A model generated the notes under the pieces. It worked only from the letters and a program-made list of their open reading frames with translations, searched no databases and was not told the origin of the DNA. The position numbers and the translations under genes are program-made. A stretch of DNA of 64,000 nucleotides from Marinobacter sp. LA51 (GTDB taxonomy: Bacteria > Pseudomonadota > Gammaproteobacteria > Pseudomonadales > Oleiphilaceae), in NCBI RefSeq assembly GCF_030297175.1, contig NZ_AP028070.1:3348001-3412000 (forward strand), in the 5' to 3' direction. Positions 47,970 through 55,736 of the stretch are shown piece by piece (within the stretch, counting starts at the first letter, position 1; each line of letters opens with the position of its first letter).

Positions 47970-48887
47970 ATGATGAGCAATCCAACCAAGTCCGTGGCAT
48001 TCGAATGTGACATCGCGCAACACTGCGGGGCGATCGAATTGATCATTAAGCCCATAGAGAAAGATCTCGGGGGATTTTCGGTGAGGCGCGTGCTTCCCAA
48101 CAAGGAAAGAGAAATGGTCGGCCCCTGGATCTTTTTTGATCATATGGGACCCGCTCATTTTCCACCTGGAGATGGCATTAATGTCCGCCCTCATCCCCAC
48201 ATCAACCTAGCGACGGTGACGTACCTTTTTGAAGGTGAGATTCTCCATCGTGATTCGCTCGGAAGCGTTCAACCCATCCGCCCTGGTGACATTAACCTTA
48301 TGGTGGCGGGACGTGGCATTGTTCATTCGGAACGAGAGCGCCCCGAGGCGACGCGCAGAGATCGCATACTTCATGGCCTGCAATTATGGTTGGCGCTCCC
48401 CGAAACGGCAGAAGAAAGTGCTCCGGCGTTTTTTCACTACCCTAGCGAAACGATACCGGCGACACACATTAATGGGGTGCCGGTAAGGGTCATCATGGGC
48501 TGTGCCTTTGGACTTAACTCCCCGGTCAAGCTTTCTTCCGACACCTTGTACGTTGAAGCACACCTTCAGCCAGGCCAATCGCTGACGCTCCCCTTTGCCA
48601 AAGAACGTGCAATCTACGTTGCGCAGGGCTCACTAAAGGCACGGGACACCTATATTCCGGAACGCTGCATGGCAGTATTGACACCGGAACACGGCGTTGA
48701 AGTCATCGCTCAGGAGGAATCTCGAATTGCGCTGATTGGCGGCGAACCCTTGGGGCCCAGGCATATGGTTTGGAACTTCGTGTCCAGCCGGACTGAACGT
48801 GTAGAACAAGCCAAGGAGGACTGGAAAGCTGGTCGGTTCCCAGTTGTCCCTGGCGATGAAAAGGAATTCATTCCTTTTCCAGATTAG
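47970..48887 (+). CDS. Pirin-family protein (first copy)
   Basis: The preferred start is ATG 47970 (or the adjacent ATG 47973, better spaced from GGAG at 47962-47965), giving about 305 residues. A longer frame from 47868 is unlikely. This bicupin has the metal ligands of pirin: VRPHPHINLATVTYLFEGEILHRDSLG and AGRGIVHSERERPE supply three His and one Glu. Bacterial pirins include quercetin 2,3-dioxygenases and redox sensors. A/T-rich codon use contrasts with azoR upstream. It begins the island. Confidence 0.88.
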   Translation: MMSNPTKSVAFECDIAQHCGAIELIIKPIEKDLGGFSVRRVLPNKEREMVGPWIFFDHMGPAHFPPGDGINVRPHPHINLATVTYLFEGEILHRDSLGSVQPIRPGDINLMVAGRGIVHSERERPEATRRDRILHGLQLWLALPETAEESAPAFFHYPSETIPATHINGVPVRVIMGCAFGLNSPVKLSSDTLYVEAHLQPGQSLTLPFAKERAIYVAQGSLKARDTYIPERCMAVLTPEHGVEVIAQEESRIALIGGEPLGPRHMVWNFVSSRTERVEQAKEDWKAGRFPVVPGDEKEFIPFPD

Positions 48888-48962
48888 CCTTCCGCCCTAG
48901 ATGTATCATTTTCCCAATCGGAAATTGCCGATAACGACCCAGTTGAAGAAACGGAGCTTCGC

Positions 48963-49421
48963 ATGAAGTTTGAACATGTGGTTCAGGTGAACGACCTGAC
49001 TGACCCATCCATTTCCAACCTCTCTAGAGACCAACTATGGGACGGCTTGGTTTTAAGAGCTACGGAACCTCAGGATTTTGTAATTGGCCTGGGGGCGTAT
49101 GAGCTGGAATGGTTGGATGATGACCGACTCAAGCGCAAACTCGAATTGCCCGGGATTCTTGTCGATGATTTGGTTACCTTCCACAGGGATCGCCTTGTGC
49201 ACTACGAGATTGTTCCAACGGCTTCCTTAGCAGGGGGCAGTCTCAGTATGCGCATTGAGGAACCAGAACCTGAGGCACTACTTGTACGCTTCAGCTACTG
49301 TGCGCGCTACCTTCAGGATCTCAGTGACGAACTACCCTATGATTTGTTTGTCCAGCAAGCGTATATCGCTGCTGACATTGACACAATTCAGATCATTCGC
49401 AATCGCATGGCGAGGCATTAA
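48963..49421 (+). CDS. AtaL-like / DUF1857 SRPBCC-fold protein
   Basis: This 152-residue protein is predicted to have the helix-grip (START-like) fold. It begins MKFEHVVQVNDLTDPSISNLSRDQLWDGLVLRATEPQDFV, matching the DUF1857/AtaL group, with the family's WxGLVLRA signature. It probably binds a hydrophobic ligand. No catalytic residues can be named. It follows the pirin in the same direction by 75 bases and ends 12 bases before the convergent LysR gene. Confidence 0.8.
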   Translation: MKFEHVVQVNDLTDPSISNLSRDQLWDGLVLRATEPQDFVIGLGAYELEWLDDDRLKRKLELPGILVDDLVTFHRDRLVHYEIVPTASLAGGSLSMRIEEPEPEALLVRFSYCARYLQDLSDELPYDLFVQQAYIAADIDTIQIIRNRMARH

Positions 49422-49433
49422 ACACCGAGCGAA

Positions 49434-50354
49434 CTAGTTGTCCTCAGGCAGCCTGAAATCGACATCGTCAAGCGAGTCCGCCAGGAAGTCCAAAAATGCT
49501 CTTACCGCAGGAAGCAACCCGCGGCGAGAGGGAAAAACTGCGTGGAAGATACCTCCACGCGGTCGCCAGTCCGGTAAAATGCTGACGAGGTTTCCTTCAA
49601 TCAAGTCCTGCCCACCGACGATGAGCGGCATTTTTACCACACCTAAACCGCCCACAGCTGCCTTGAGCAAGGTAAAGACATCGTCGGTAACAAGTCGCGG
49701 TTGGTGATGGATTTTAACGGCCGCACCTGCAGGTCCATCCAGACACCAGACATGCTGACCATCCCATTGTTCAAAATCGATACTGGGGAGTTTTGATAGG
49801 TCATCGGGCGTAATTGCCGTTGGGTACTGCGCAACCACCTCGGGCGCTGCCATCAAGCACTGGGGGCTTTTGGACAGTACTTTCATTGTTAAGTCACTGT
49901 CTTCGAGCGGAGGGTATCTCACTCGCAAAGCCACGTCGAACCCCTCCCTGACAACGTCGACTCGCCGGCTCGTGGCCTCCATCTCGACCCTTACTTTCGG
50001 GTACTTCTGCATAAATTGGACAATCAGAGGAGCCACCAGAAAGTAGATAACGCCCGGAGCACAGCTTACTCGTATCGAGCCCACTGGTTCAGAGCGGGAA
50101 TGATCGATTACTTCCTGCGCCGCATCGGCCTCAACGAGCATAGCCACGCAGTGACGATAATAGTCTTTGCCTAGCTCAGTAACGGTAAAAACTCGTGGTG
50201 ACCGATTGATCAACCGAGTATCAAGACGCTTCTCAAGCTCTGCAATCCGCCGGCTGAGCTTCGACTTGGGGACGCCAAGCGCTCTGCCTGCCGGCGCAAA
50301 CCCGCCGTACTCAACCACTTTCACGAAGTAAAATAGATCGTTCAGATCCTGCAT
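49434..50354 (-). CDS. LysR-family transcriptional regulator
   Basis: This 306-residue regulator has an N-terminal winged HTH (LNDLFYFVKVVEYGGFAPAGRALGVPKSKLSRRIAELEKRLDTRLINRSPRVFTVTELG) and a periplasmic-binding-fold effector domain. It is transcribed away from ycaC and its start codon lies within a T-N11-A dyad, typical of autoregulation. It is the only regulator in the island, so it likely controls the flanking hydrolase/pirin genes, perhaps in response to aromatic or quinone compounds (inference). Confidence 0.92.
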   Translation of the reverse strand: MQDLNDLFYFVKVVEYGGFAPAGRALGVPKSKLSRRIAELEKRLDTRLINRSPRVFTVTELGKDYYRHCVAMLVEADAAQEVIDHSRSEPVGSIRVSCAPGVIYFLVAPLIVQFMQKYPKVRVEMEATSRRVDVVREGFDVALRVRYPPLEDSDLTMKVLSKSPQCLMAAPEVVAQYPTAITPDDLSKLPSIDFEQWDGQHVWCLDGPAGAAVKIHHQPRLVTDDVFTLLKAAVGGLGVVKMPLIVGGQDLIEGNLVSILPDWRPRGGIFHAVFPSRRGLLPAVRAFLDFLADSLDDVDFRLPEDN

Positions 50355-50372
50355 ATTCGATCGTCCTATATG
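50352..50372. promoter_or_regulatory. LysR-type T-N11-A binding site over the LysR start codon
   Basis: CATAT at 50352-50356 and ATATG at 50368-50372 are perfect reverse complements spaced by 11 bases, matching the T-N11-A core of LysR-type operators. The left arm contains the regulator's own ATG. It lies in the 165-base divergent region to ycaC. Confidence 0.6.
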
Positions 50373-50519
50373 TAGAACCCAAAGTATAAGTTTTCGTACC
50401 TACTCACACTATCCCTCCTGAACTAACGTTGAGTTTACCCCTTGTCAAAAATAGCAAAGGGGAAGCGACCAACATTCTTGGTGCTACGCACCGCTCTAGT
50501 GAAGAAACAGGAGAATGTC

Positions 50520-51146
50520 ATGAGTAAACCCTATGTTCGACTCGATAAAAACGACGCTGCGGTACTGATGGTAGATCATCAAACCGGCCTGCTCTCCTTG
50601 GTCCGGGATATCGATCCGGACAAGTTCAAGAACAACGTACTGGCTATGGGTGACCTGGCTCAATACTTTGGGCTTCCGACCATTCTGACTACCAGCTTTG
50701 AAACCGGCCCCAACGGCCCATTGGTTCCGGAACTGAAAGAACAGTTTCCTTCCGCTCCCTATATCGCCCGTCCGGGGCAGATTAACGCCTGGGACAATGA
50801 GGATTTCGTGAAGGCCGTCAAAGACACGGGCAAGAAACAACTGATCATCGCCGGCGTTGTGACCGAAGTGTGTGTCGCTTTTCCGGCACTCTCGGCGCTG
50901 GCCGAAGGCTATGACGTATTCGTGGTGACGGACGCCTCCGGCACGTTCAACGAACTGACCCGGCACTCCGCTTGGGATCGGATGTCACAAGCCGGTGCCC
51001 AACTGATGACCTGGTTCGGGCTGGCTTGTGAGCTGCACCGTGACTGGCGCAATGACATTGAGGGCCTAGGAGCCCTATTCTCAAACCACATCCCTGACTA
51101 CCGAAACTTGATTACCAGTTACAACACGCTGCCCGAGAAGCAGTAG
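50520..51146 (+). CDS. ycaC: YcaC-type isochorismatase-fold hydrolase
   Basis: Start ATG 50520 (AGGAG at 50509-50513) gives 208 residues, exactly the length of E. coli YcaC. The sequence matches that protein over long blocks, for instance KPYVRLDKNDAAVL, PTILTTSFETGPNGPLVPEL and IAGVVTEVCVAFPALSA. The nucleophile Cys118 and Asp19 align. The natural substrate of YcaC is unknown. The longer upstream frame to 50442 is rejected. It is divergent from the LysR gene and probably its target. Confidence 0.9.
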   Translation: MSKPYVRLDKNDAAVLMVDHQTGLLSLVRDIDPDKFKNNVLAMGDLAQYFGLPTILTTSFETGPNGPLVPELKEQFPSAPYIARPGQINAWDNEDFVKAVKDTGKKQLIIAGVVTEVCVAFPALSALAEGYDVFVVTDASGTFNELTRHSAWDRMSQAGAQLMTWFGLACELHRDWRNDIEGLGALFSNHIPDYRNLITSYNTLPEKQ

Positions 51147-51223
51147 CGCAATGACGAGGTATTCGTGTCCTTCCAGCGAATGCCTCCCCCAACCCATCGA
51201 ACCTTTATACAGGGAATATCATC

Positions 51224-51898
51224 ATGACTTCTCCCGCAAACTTTAACGGTCAGCGCCCGATTATTGATCCAGACGACGCCGTCCTGCTTCTGATTGATCA
51301 CCAAAGCGGTCTGTTTCAGACCATCGGTGACATGCCCATGACCGAACTTCGAGCTCGTGCCACCGCACTGGCTAAAATTGCCACACTATCCAAGCTTCCC
51401 GTGATCACCACGGCATCTGTTCCCCAGGGTCCTAACGGCCCACTGATACCGGAGATTCACGAAAACGCACCCCATGCTCAATACGTGGCACGCAAAGGGG
51501 AAATCAATGCCTGGGATAACCCGGACTTTGTTTCGGCGGTAGAAGCAACCGGTCGAAAAACGCTGATTATTGCAGGGACAATTACTAGCGTGTGCATGGC
51601 CTTCCCCGCGATTAGCGCCGTTGCTGAAGGCTATAAAGTCTTCGCGGTCGTCGACGCATCCGGCACCTACAGCAAAATGGCCCAAGAAATCACCATGGCT
51701 CGAGTTGTCCAAGCCGGCGTGGTCCCGATGGACACGGCTGCGGTCGCATCAGAGCTACAAAAAACCTGGCATCGTGATGATGCGCAGGCATGGGCGGAAG
51801 CCTATACCTACATCTTCCCTGCCTACCAATTGCTCATCGAAAGTTACTCCAGAGCGCAACAGGTGGTCCAAGACAATGAAGCGCTGGATTCGAACTGA
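51224..51898 (+). CDS. Isochorismatase-family cysteine hydrolase (YcaC paralogue)
   Basis: This 224-residue paralogue of the upstream YcaC has the same order of blocks: [17 protein letters not shown] (Asp25), [21 protein letters not shown] and [16 protein letters not shown] (Cys124). It reads [11 protein letters not shown] where YcaC has ARPGQINAWDN, so it carries a lysine at residue 91 near the region where this family's catalytic Lys usually sits. It is 78 bases after ycaC on the same strand, so they form an operon. Confidence 0.88.
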   Translation: MTSPANFNGQRPIIDPDDAVLLLIDHQSGLFQTIGDMPMTELRARATALAKIATLSKLPVITTASVPQGPNGPLIPEIHENAPHAQYVARKGEINAWDNPDFVSAVEATGRKTLIIAGTITSVCMAFPAISAVAEGYKVFAVVDASGTYSKMAQEITMARVVQAGVVPMDTAAVASELQKTWHRDDAQAWAEAYTYIFPAYQLLIESYSRAQQVVQDNEALDSN

Positions 51899-52121
51899 CA
51901 GTAATGAATCGATCTAATCACATGATCCTGCCCGGCACCGATGTGTAGGGCGGCATGTGTCCACGTTTGTTGTCCATATGGCGAACGATAGGGTTGAGCA
52001 GCTATCGTTTCAAAAATAGGACACTGAGTGCAGAAACTGCCATCTATTCAGGACCCGTACGCTGTTTTATCTTCACATTGAGGCAAAAAATGTTGGGTCA
52101 ATGGACCCATAGGAGACGAAA
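51899..52121. other. 223-base intergenic region before the second pirin, with two hairpins
   Basis: AACGATAG (51984-51991) and CTATCGTT (52002-52009) form an 8-bp dyad with a 10-base spacer. TGGGTC (52094-52099) and GACCCA (52104-52109) form a hairpin just before the AGGAG of the second pirin. No gene seen. Confidence 0.6.
52094..52109 (+). promoter_or_regulatory. Hairpin immediately upstream of the second pirin's ribosome site
   Basis: A perfect 6-bp stem with a 4-base AATG loop ends one base before the AGGAG at 52111-52115. Its position could influence ribosome loading on the GTG-started pirin. Confidence 0.35.
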
Positions 52122-52985
52122 GTGAAAAAGATTCTGACAACGTACGGTCCCCCTCGCGGTCATTGGGTAGGTGATGGCTTTCCGGTTCGCTCGCTTTTCT
52201 CATACGATCGAATGGGCGCACCGAATATCTCGCCATTTCTGCTCTTGGATTACGCCGGGCCCTCAGAATTCCCCCCGGCTCAACGACCCCGGGGGGTTGG
52301 TCAACACCCTCATCGAGGCTTTGAGACTGTCACAGTTGTGTACAGCGGAGAATTGGAACATAGGGATACCTCGGGCGCAGGCGGACTCATTGGTGAAGGA
52401 GACGTCCAGTGGATGACAGCTGGCGCAGGCATCGTGCACGAAGAGTTTCATTCACAGCAGTTCACAGAAAAAGGTGGTTTGCTGGAGATGGTTCAGCTTT
52501 GGGTCAATCTGCCTGCATCAGCGAAGGACACGCCTGCGGCTTATCAAACGTTGCTCAATGAAGATATCCCGCGCGTACTCCTTGGAGATGATGGTGGAAC
52601 GCTACGTGTCATCGCTGGCGAGTATCTCGGACATAAAGGGCCTGCGAGAACCTTCACGCCAATTAATGTCTGGGATCTCAAGCTCGAGCCTGGCGCCCGA
52701 GTGAATTTACCGGTACCCACGGGGCACACCACCTTAGTGGCAGCACTTAACGGTTCGGTTTTAGTCAATGGGACCGATGTACTGCGAAATGCTGAGCTTG
52801 CGAACCTGGACCGTGAAGGGCAAGAGATTGTGCTTGAGTCCAACAATGATGCCCGATTGCTCGTGTTGAGTGGGGAACCCATTGATGAACCGGTTGTCGG
52901 TTATGGACCTTTTGTGATGAATACACAGGGACAAATTAAACAGGCCATGCTCGACTTTCAATCAGGACAATTCGGTGCCCTCTAA
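52122..52985 (+). CDS. Pirin-family protein (second copy)
   Basis: This 287-residue bicupin starts at GTG 52122. The metal site is intact: VGQHPHRGFETVTVVYSGELEHRDTSG and GAGIVHEEFHS. It differs clearly from the first pirin in the island (287 versus about 305 residues, different metal-flanking residues), so this is not a recent duplication. Its head reads VKKILTTYGPPRGHWVGDGFPVRSLFSYDRMGAPNISPFLLLDYAG, typical of the YhhW/quercetinase branch. It probably oxidises or senses a flavonoid-like or quinone compound. Confidence 0.9.
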   Translation: MKKILTTYGPPRGHWVGDGFPVRSLFSYDRMGAPNISPFLLLDYAGPSEFPPAQRPRGVGQHPHRGFETVTVVYSGELEHRDTSGAGGLIGEGDVQWMTAGAGIVHEEFHSQQFTEKGGLLEMVQLWVNLPASAKDTPAAYQTLLNEDIPRVLLGDDGGTLRVIAGEYLGHKGPARTFTPINVWDLKLEPGARVNLPVPTGHTTLVAALNGSVLVNGTDVLRNAELANLDREGQEIVLESNNDARLLVLSGEPIDEPVVGYGPFVMNTQGQIKQAMLDFQSGQFGAL

Positions 52986-53062
52986 CAGGGGCAAAAACCA
53001 GGCACTGGTATTGGGGGCGACAGGAAGTCTCCCCCAAGCCGGGTTTGACTGGGAGGTATGCC

Positions 53063-53647
53063 ATGAACGAACAAGAGGGTGACGCCTCCCCAACCATCCA
53101 CTACAACACTGGTCGCTCCATCATAATCCAGCACAGCGTGAAACCCGGCCATCGTGACCGCTATGAAACCTGGCTCAGGCAGATTATCGCCGCTGCAGCG
53201 CAGTTTTCCGGACACCAAGGCGTTCATGTCGTGCGACCGCCTGAGGGGCATGACACCTTTGAAATAGCGGTTCGTTTTTCCCATGCGGACGAGGCCGATA
53301 CTTGGCTCAAATCTGATGTTCGGCGGGAATTGGTATCCGACATCGTTCCGGCACTGGCCACTGAAGAAAAAGTAGAGATTCAGTCTGGCATCGATTACTG
53401 GTTCACACCACCCACGTCAAAAACCAAACAGCCCACCCGCTGGAAGCAATGGCTCATTACAACCGCAGTTATTTGGCCACTCACTTTGATCGTACCAGCC
53501 GTGCTTCAGCCTATTTTTGAGCAAGCTCCAGTTCTCGCGTTATGGGGTGTGCGTCATGGTTTGGTGGCGGCCGCCATAGTGGCGCTGGTGGTCTATTTAA
53601 TCATGCCTCGCGTGGTTCGACTCGTTGCAGGTTGGCTTTTTAGATAA
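53063..53647 (+). CDS. ABM-domain (antibiotic biosynthesis monooxygenase-like) membrane protein
   Basis: This 194-residue protein starts at ATG 53063 after GGGAGG. The N-terminal alpha/beta ferredoxin-like ABM domain (SIIIQHSVKPGHRDRYETWLRQIIAAAAQFSGHQGVHVVRP... FEIAVRFSHADEADTWLKSDVRRELV) is followed by a linker and two hydrophobic helices (WLITTAVIWPLTLIVPAVLQPIF and LVAAAIVALVVYLIMPRVV). ABM-fold proteins include quinol oxygenases such as YgiN. Membrane anchoring of such a domain suggests a lipophilic substrate. The role is inferred, not proven. Confidence 0.8.
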   Translation: MNEQEGDASPTIHYNTGRSIIIQHSVKPGHRDRYETWLRQIIAAAAQFSGHQGVHVVRPPEGHDTFEIAVRFSHADEADTWLKSDVRRELVSDIVPALATEEKVEIQSGIDYWFTPPTSKTKQPTRWKQWLITTAVIWPLTLIVPAVLQPIFEQAPVLALWGVRHGLVAAAIVALVVYLIMPRVVRLVAGWLFR

Positions 53648-53728
53648 GTCAGAGGACCGGGGGCGAAATACAGTAAAACGAGGCTTTTCGTCGAAGCGAG
53701 AGCACCGTGAAATCAAGGAGGTGTCGCG

Positions 53729-54784
53729 ATGCAGAATACTATTGCGGAACGTGGCCACCATTCAGGTCGGTGGCGATTTTCTTTGTTTTTCCTGGTTCTA
53801 TTGGGCACACCTCCGTGTCTGGCAAGCACGGATACCGTCGGCGGAACCTGGTTTTTGTCAATTGACAACGACACCTTTGCACAGTCGGACGATCATTACA
53901 CCAATGGCCTACAGTTAGGGTGGGTTTCTGGCTACCTTCAATCCTATAAGGAAGGTCCAGTACCCGACTTTGTTGCCAGAGCACTACAACTCTTGCCTAC
54001 GATCAATGAACAAGGCCGGCAACGGTTTATCAGTCACAGCCTCTCTCACCGTATTTTTACACCCAACGACACCGAGACTTCAGAACCAATTACGAACGAT
54101 GTTCCTTATAGCGGATTGCTGTTTGCCTCACTAACAGCCGGTGCTCAGGACGCCGAAAAAATGGATGCGTTCACTTTCTATTACGGAATAGTTGGCCCCA
54201 GTGCGCGCGGAGACGAGGTGCAGAACGAGTTCCATCGCTTAATTGGAGCAGATCAGGTTAACGGCTGGGAAAATCAAATTCATGATGAGATTCTACTAAA
54301 TGCTGCATATGAGCATCGTCGGCGTCTTTGGCGTTTCGGCCATACGACCGGCTGGGGAGGTGACGTTATCGGCCAAATTGGCGGCACACTCGGCAATTTG
54401 ATGTCTATGGCAACCGTGGGTGTTGGAGCCCGTTTTGGGTGGGGTGTACCAGATGACTATGGAATCCCTCCTCAGTTTTTTGGGGAAGAAACCATTGGGT
54501 CTCGCCCCTACACATCCTACGGAACGCATTCTGGACTCTGGTTGTTCGCACTACTCAACGGGTCCTACATCGCAAATGCAATTTTTTGGGATGGCAACAC
54601 GTTTAAAGACAGTATGTCCGTGGATTATGACCCAGGCATTGCCCGACTCTATCTCGGTCTGAACGCCCGATCAGGCAATTGGAGTGGTAGCTTTTCAATC
54701 GCTAAAACCACAGTACCGTGGGAAAACCCCACGGATCGAAAACGCCAAACCTACGGACGGATAGGAATCAGATATACCTACTAA
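53729..54784 (+). CDS. lpxR: LpxR-family lipid A 3'-O-deacylase-like outer-membrane protein
   Basis: This 351-residue exported beta-barrel has a signal peptide of about 32 residues (FSLFFLVLLGTPPCLAS). The signature LSIDNDTFAQSDDHYTNGLQLGW holds the catalytic Asn-Asp pair known from Salmonella LpxR. Later blocks include NEFHRLIGADQVNGWENQIHDE, with the likely catalytic His. The C-terminus YGRIGIRYTY ends in an aromatic residue, as expected for outer-membrane barrels. It would trim lipid A in the outer leaflet. A/T-rich codon use suggests acquisition. Confidence 0.86.
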   Translation: MQNTIAERGHHSGRWRFSLFFLVLLGTPPCLASTDTVGGTWFLSIDNDTFAQSDDHYTNGLQLGWVSGYLQSYKEGPVPDFVARALQLLPTINEQGRQRFISHSLSHRIFTPNDTETSEPITNDVPYSGLLFASLTAGAQDAEKMDAFTFYYGIVGPSARGDEVQNEFHRLIGADQVNGWENQIHDEILLNAAYEHRRRLWRFGHTTGWGGDVIGQIGGTLGNLMSMATVGVGARFGWGVPDDYGIPPQFFGEETIGSRPYTSYGTHSGLWLFALLNGSYIANAIFWDGNTFKDSMSVDYDPGIARLYLGLNARSGNWSGSFSIAKTTVPWENPTDRKRQTYGRIGIRYTY

Positions 54785-54885
54785 GCTATTAGGAGAGAAT
54801 GACCAAATCGACAACGTCGACAAGTACATCGCTATTCTGTCGAGTTCGTTGCAACACCAAGAAACTAAGGCTGAGGGATCTCACT

Positions 54886-55455
54886 ATGGCACTAAAACTT
54901 CAAACAATCATCTGCAGCACTCGCCCCGGGAGAGTCGGGCCATCGATTGCCAAATGGTTCAATGACTTCGCCAATGCTAATGGCAATTTCGAGTCCACTC
55001 TAGTCGACCTGGCAGACTTTCAACTACCGGTCTACAACGAACCAAACCATCCGCGTTTACAAAAATATGAACATGAGCATACCAAGGCCTGGTCAAAGAG
55101 CGTCGATGACGCTGACGCATACGTATACGTCATTCCCGAATACAACTACTGCCCCCCTTCTTCATTCACAAACGCGTTGGATTATGTGTACACGGAATGG
55201 AACTACAAGCCTTGCGGCTTTGTGAGTTACGGTGGCGTATCGGGAGGCCTTCGCTCGGCGCAGCTCGCAAAACAGTTGGTAACGACTTTGAAGATGATGC
55301 CGATGATGGAAGGTGTGATGGTGCAAATGCCCTGGAATCTTCTGGACGAGAATAAGAACTTCCAGGCAAGTGAGCACCATGAAGATTCTGGGAAAACTAT
55401 GCTTGAGGAGCTGGAAAAATGGGCTCAGGCGTTACAGTCGATTCGCAAGCGGTGA
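54886..55455 (+). CDS. NAD(P)H-dependent FMN reductase
   Basis: Start ATG 54886 (GAGGG upstream) gives 189 residues. This flavodoxin-like fold shows LQTIICSTRPGRVGPSIAKWF (FMN phosphate loop), DAYVYVIPEYNYCPPSSFTNALDYVYTEWNYKPCGFVSYGGVSGGLRSAQ. The PEYN motif and GGVSGG loop are diagnostic of the NADPH-dependent FMN/quinone reductase family. It ends the island and fits a redox or quinone-handling theme shared with azoR at the other edge. Confidence 0.9.
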   Translation: MALKLQTIICSTRPGRVGPSIAKWFNDFANANGNFESTLVDLADFQLPVYNEPNHPRLQKYEHEHTKAWSKSVDDADAYVYVIPEYNYCPPSSFTNALDYVYTEWNYKPCGFVSYGGVSGGLRSAQLAKQLVTTLKMMPMMEGVMVQMPWNLLDENKNFQASEHHEDSGKTMLEELEKWAQALQSIRKR

Positions 55456-55504
55456 GGTTTATAATTCTAGAACTGCGAACCCCTGCGACTAACACCGCAT
55501 CCTG

Positions 55505-55540
55505 ATTGCGGACGCTCGTATCGAGATGAGTGTCCGCGAT
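55505..55540. terminator. Hairpin at the right end of the island
   Basis: A 13-bp stem with two G-U pairs (55505-55517 with 55528-55540) has a 10-base loop and is followed by an AAATTTT tail. It lies 49 bases after the FMN reductase stop and may end that transcript. The rest of the 281-base gap to prkB shows no credible gene. Confidence 0.5.
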
Positions 55541-55736
55541 AAATTTTCGTGGCGAATTGGCGTTGGATTAATCAACATTGACTGCAAGGATCGCTGTCCT
55601 ATCCAAATTAATGATGCTCTGGTATGTACACTCACCCCCTTTCTGAGACTCCATGATTTTTCGTTTAAAAGCCTTAGGTTAAGTGTGGCGCGCAGTAGAC
55701 GACGGTCGGGATGGCAAACTAACCGCCTGAACAGCC

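Noticed and set aside
47700..55736. Possible prophage or integrated element
   Set aside because: No integrase, phage structural gene, tRNA target or flanking direct repeat was found, so only an acquired island is proposed.
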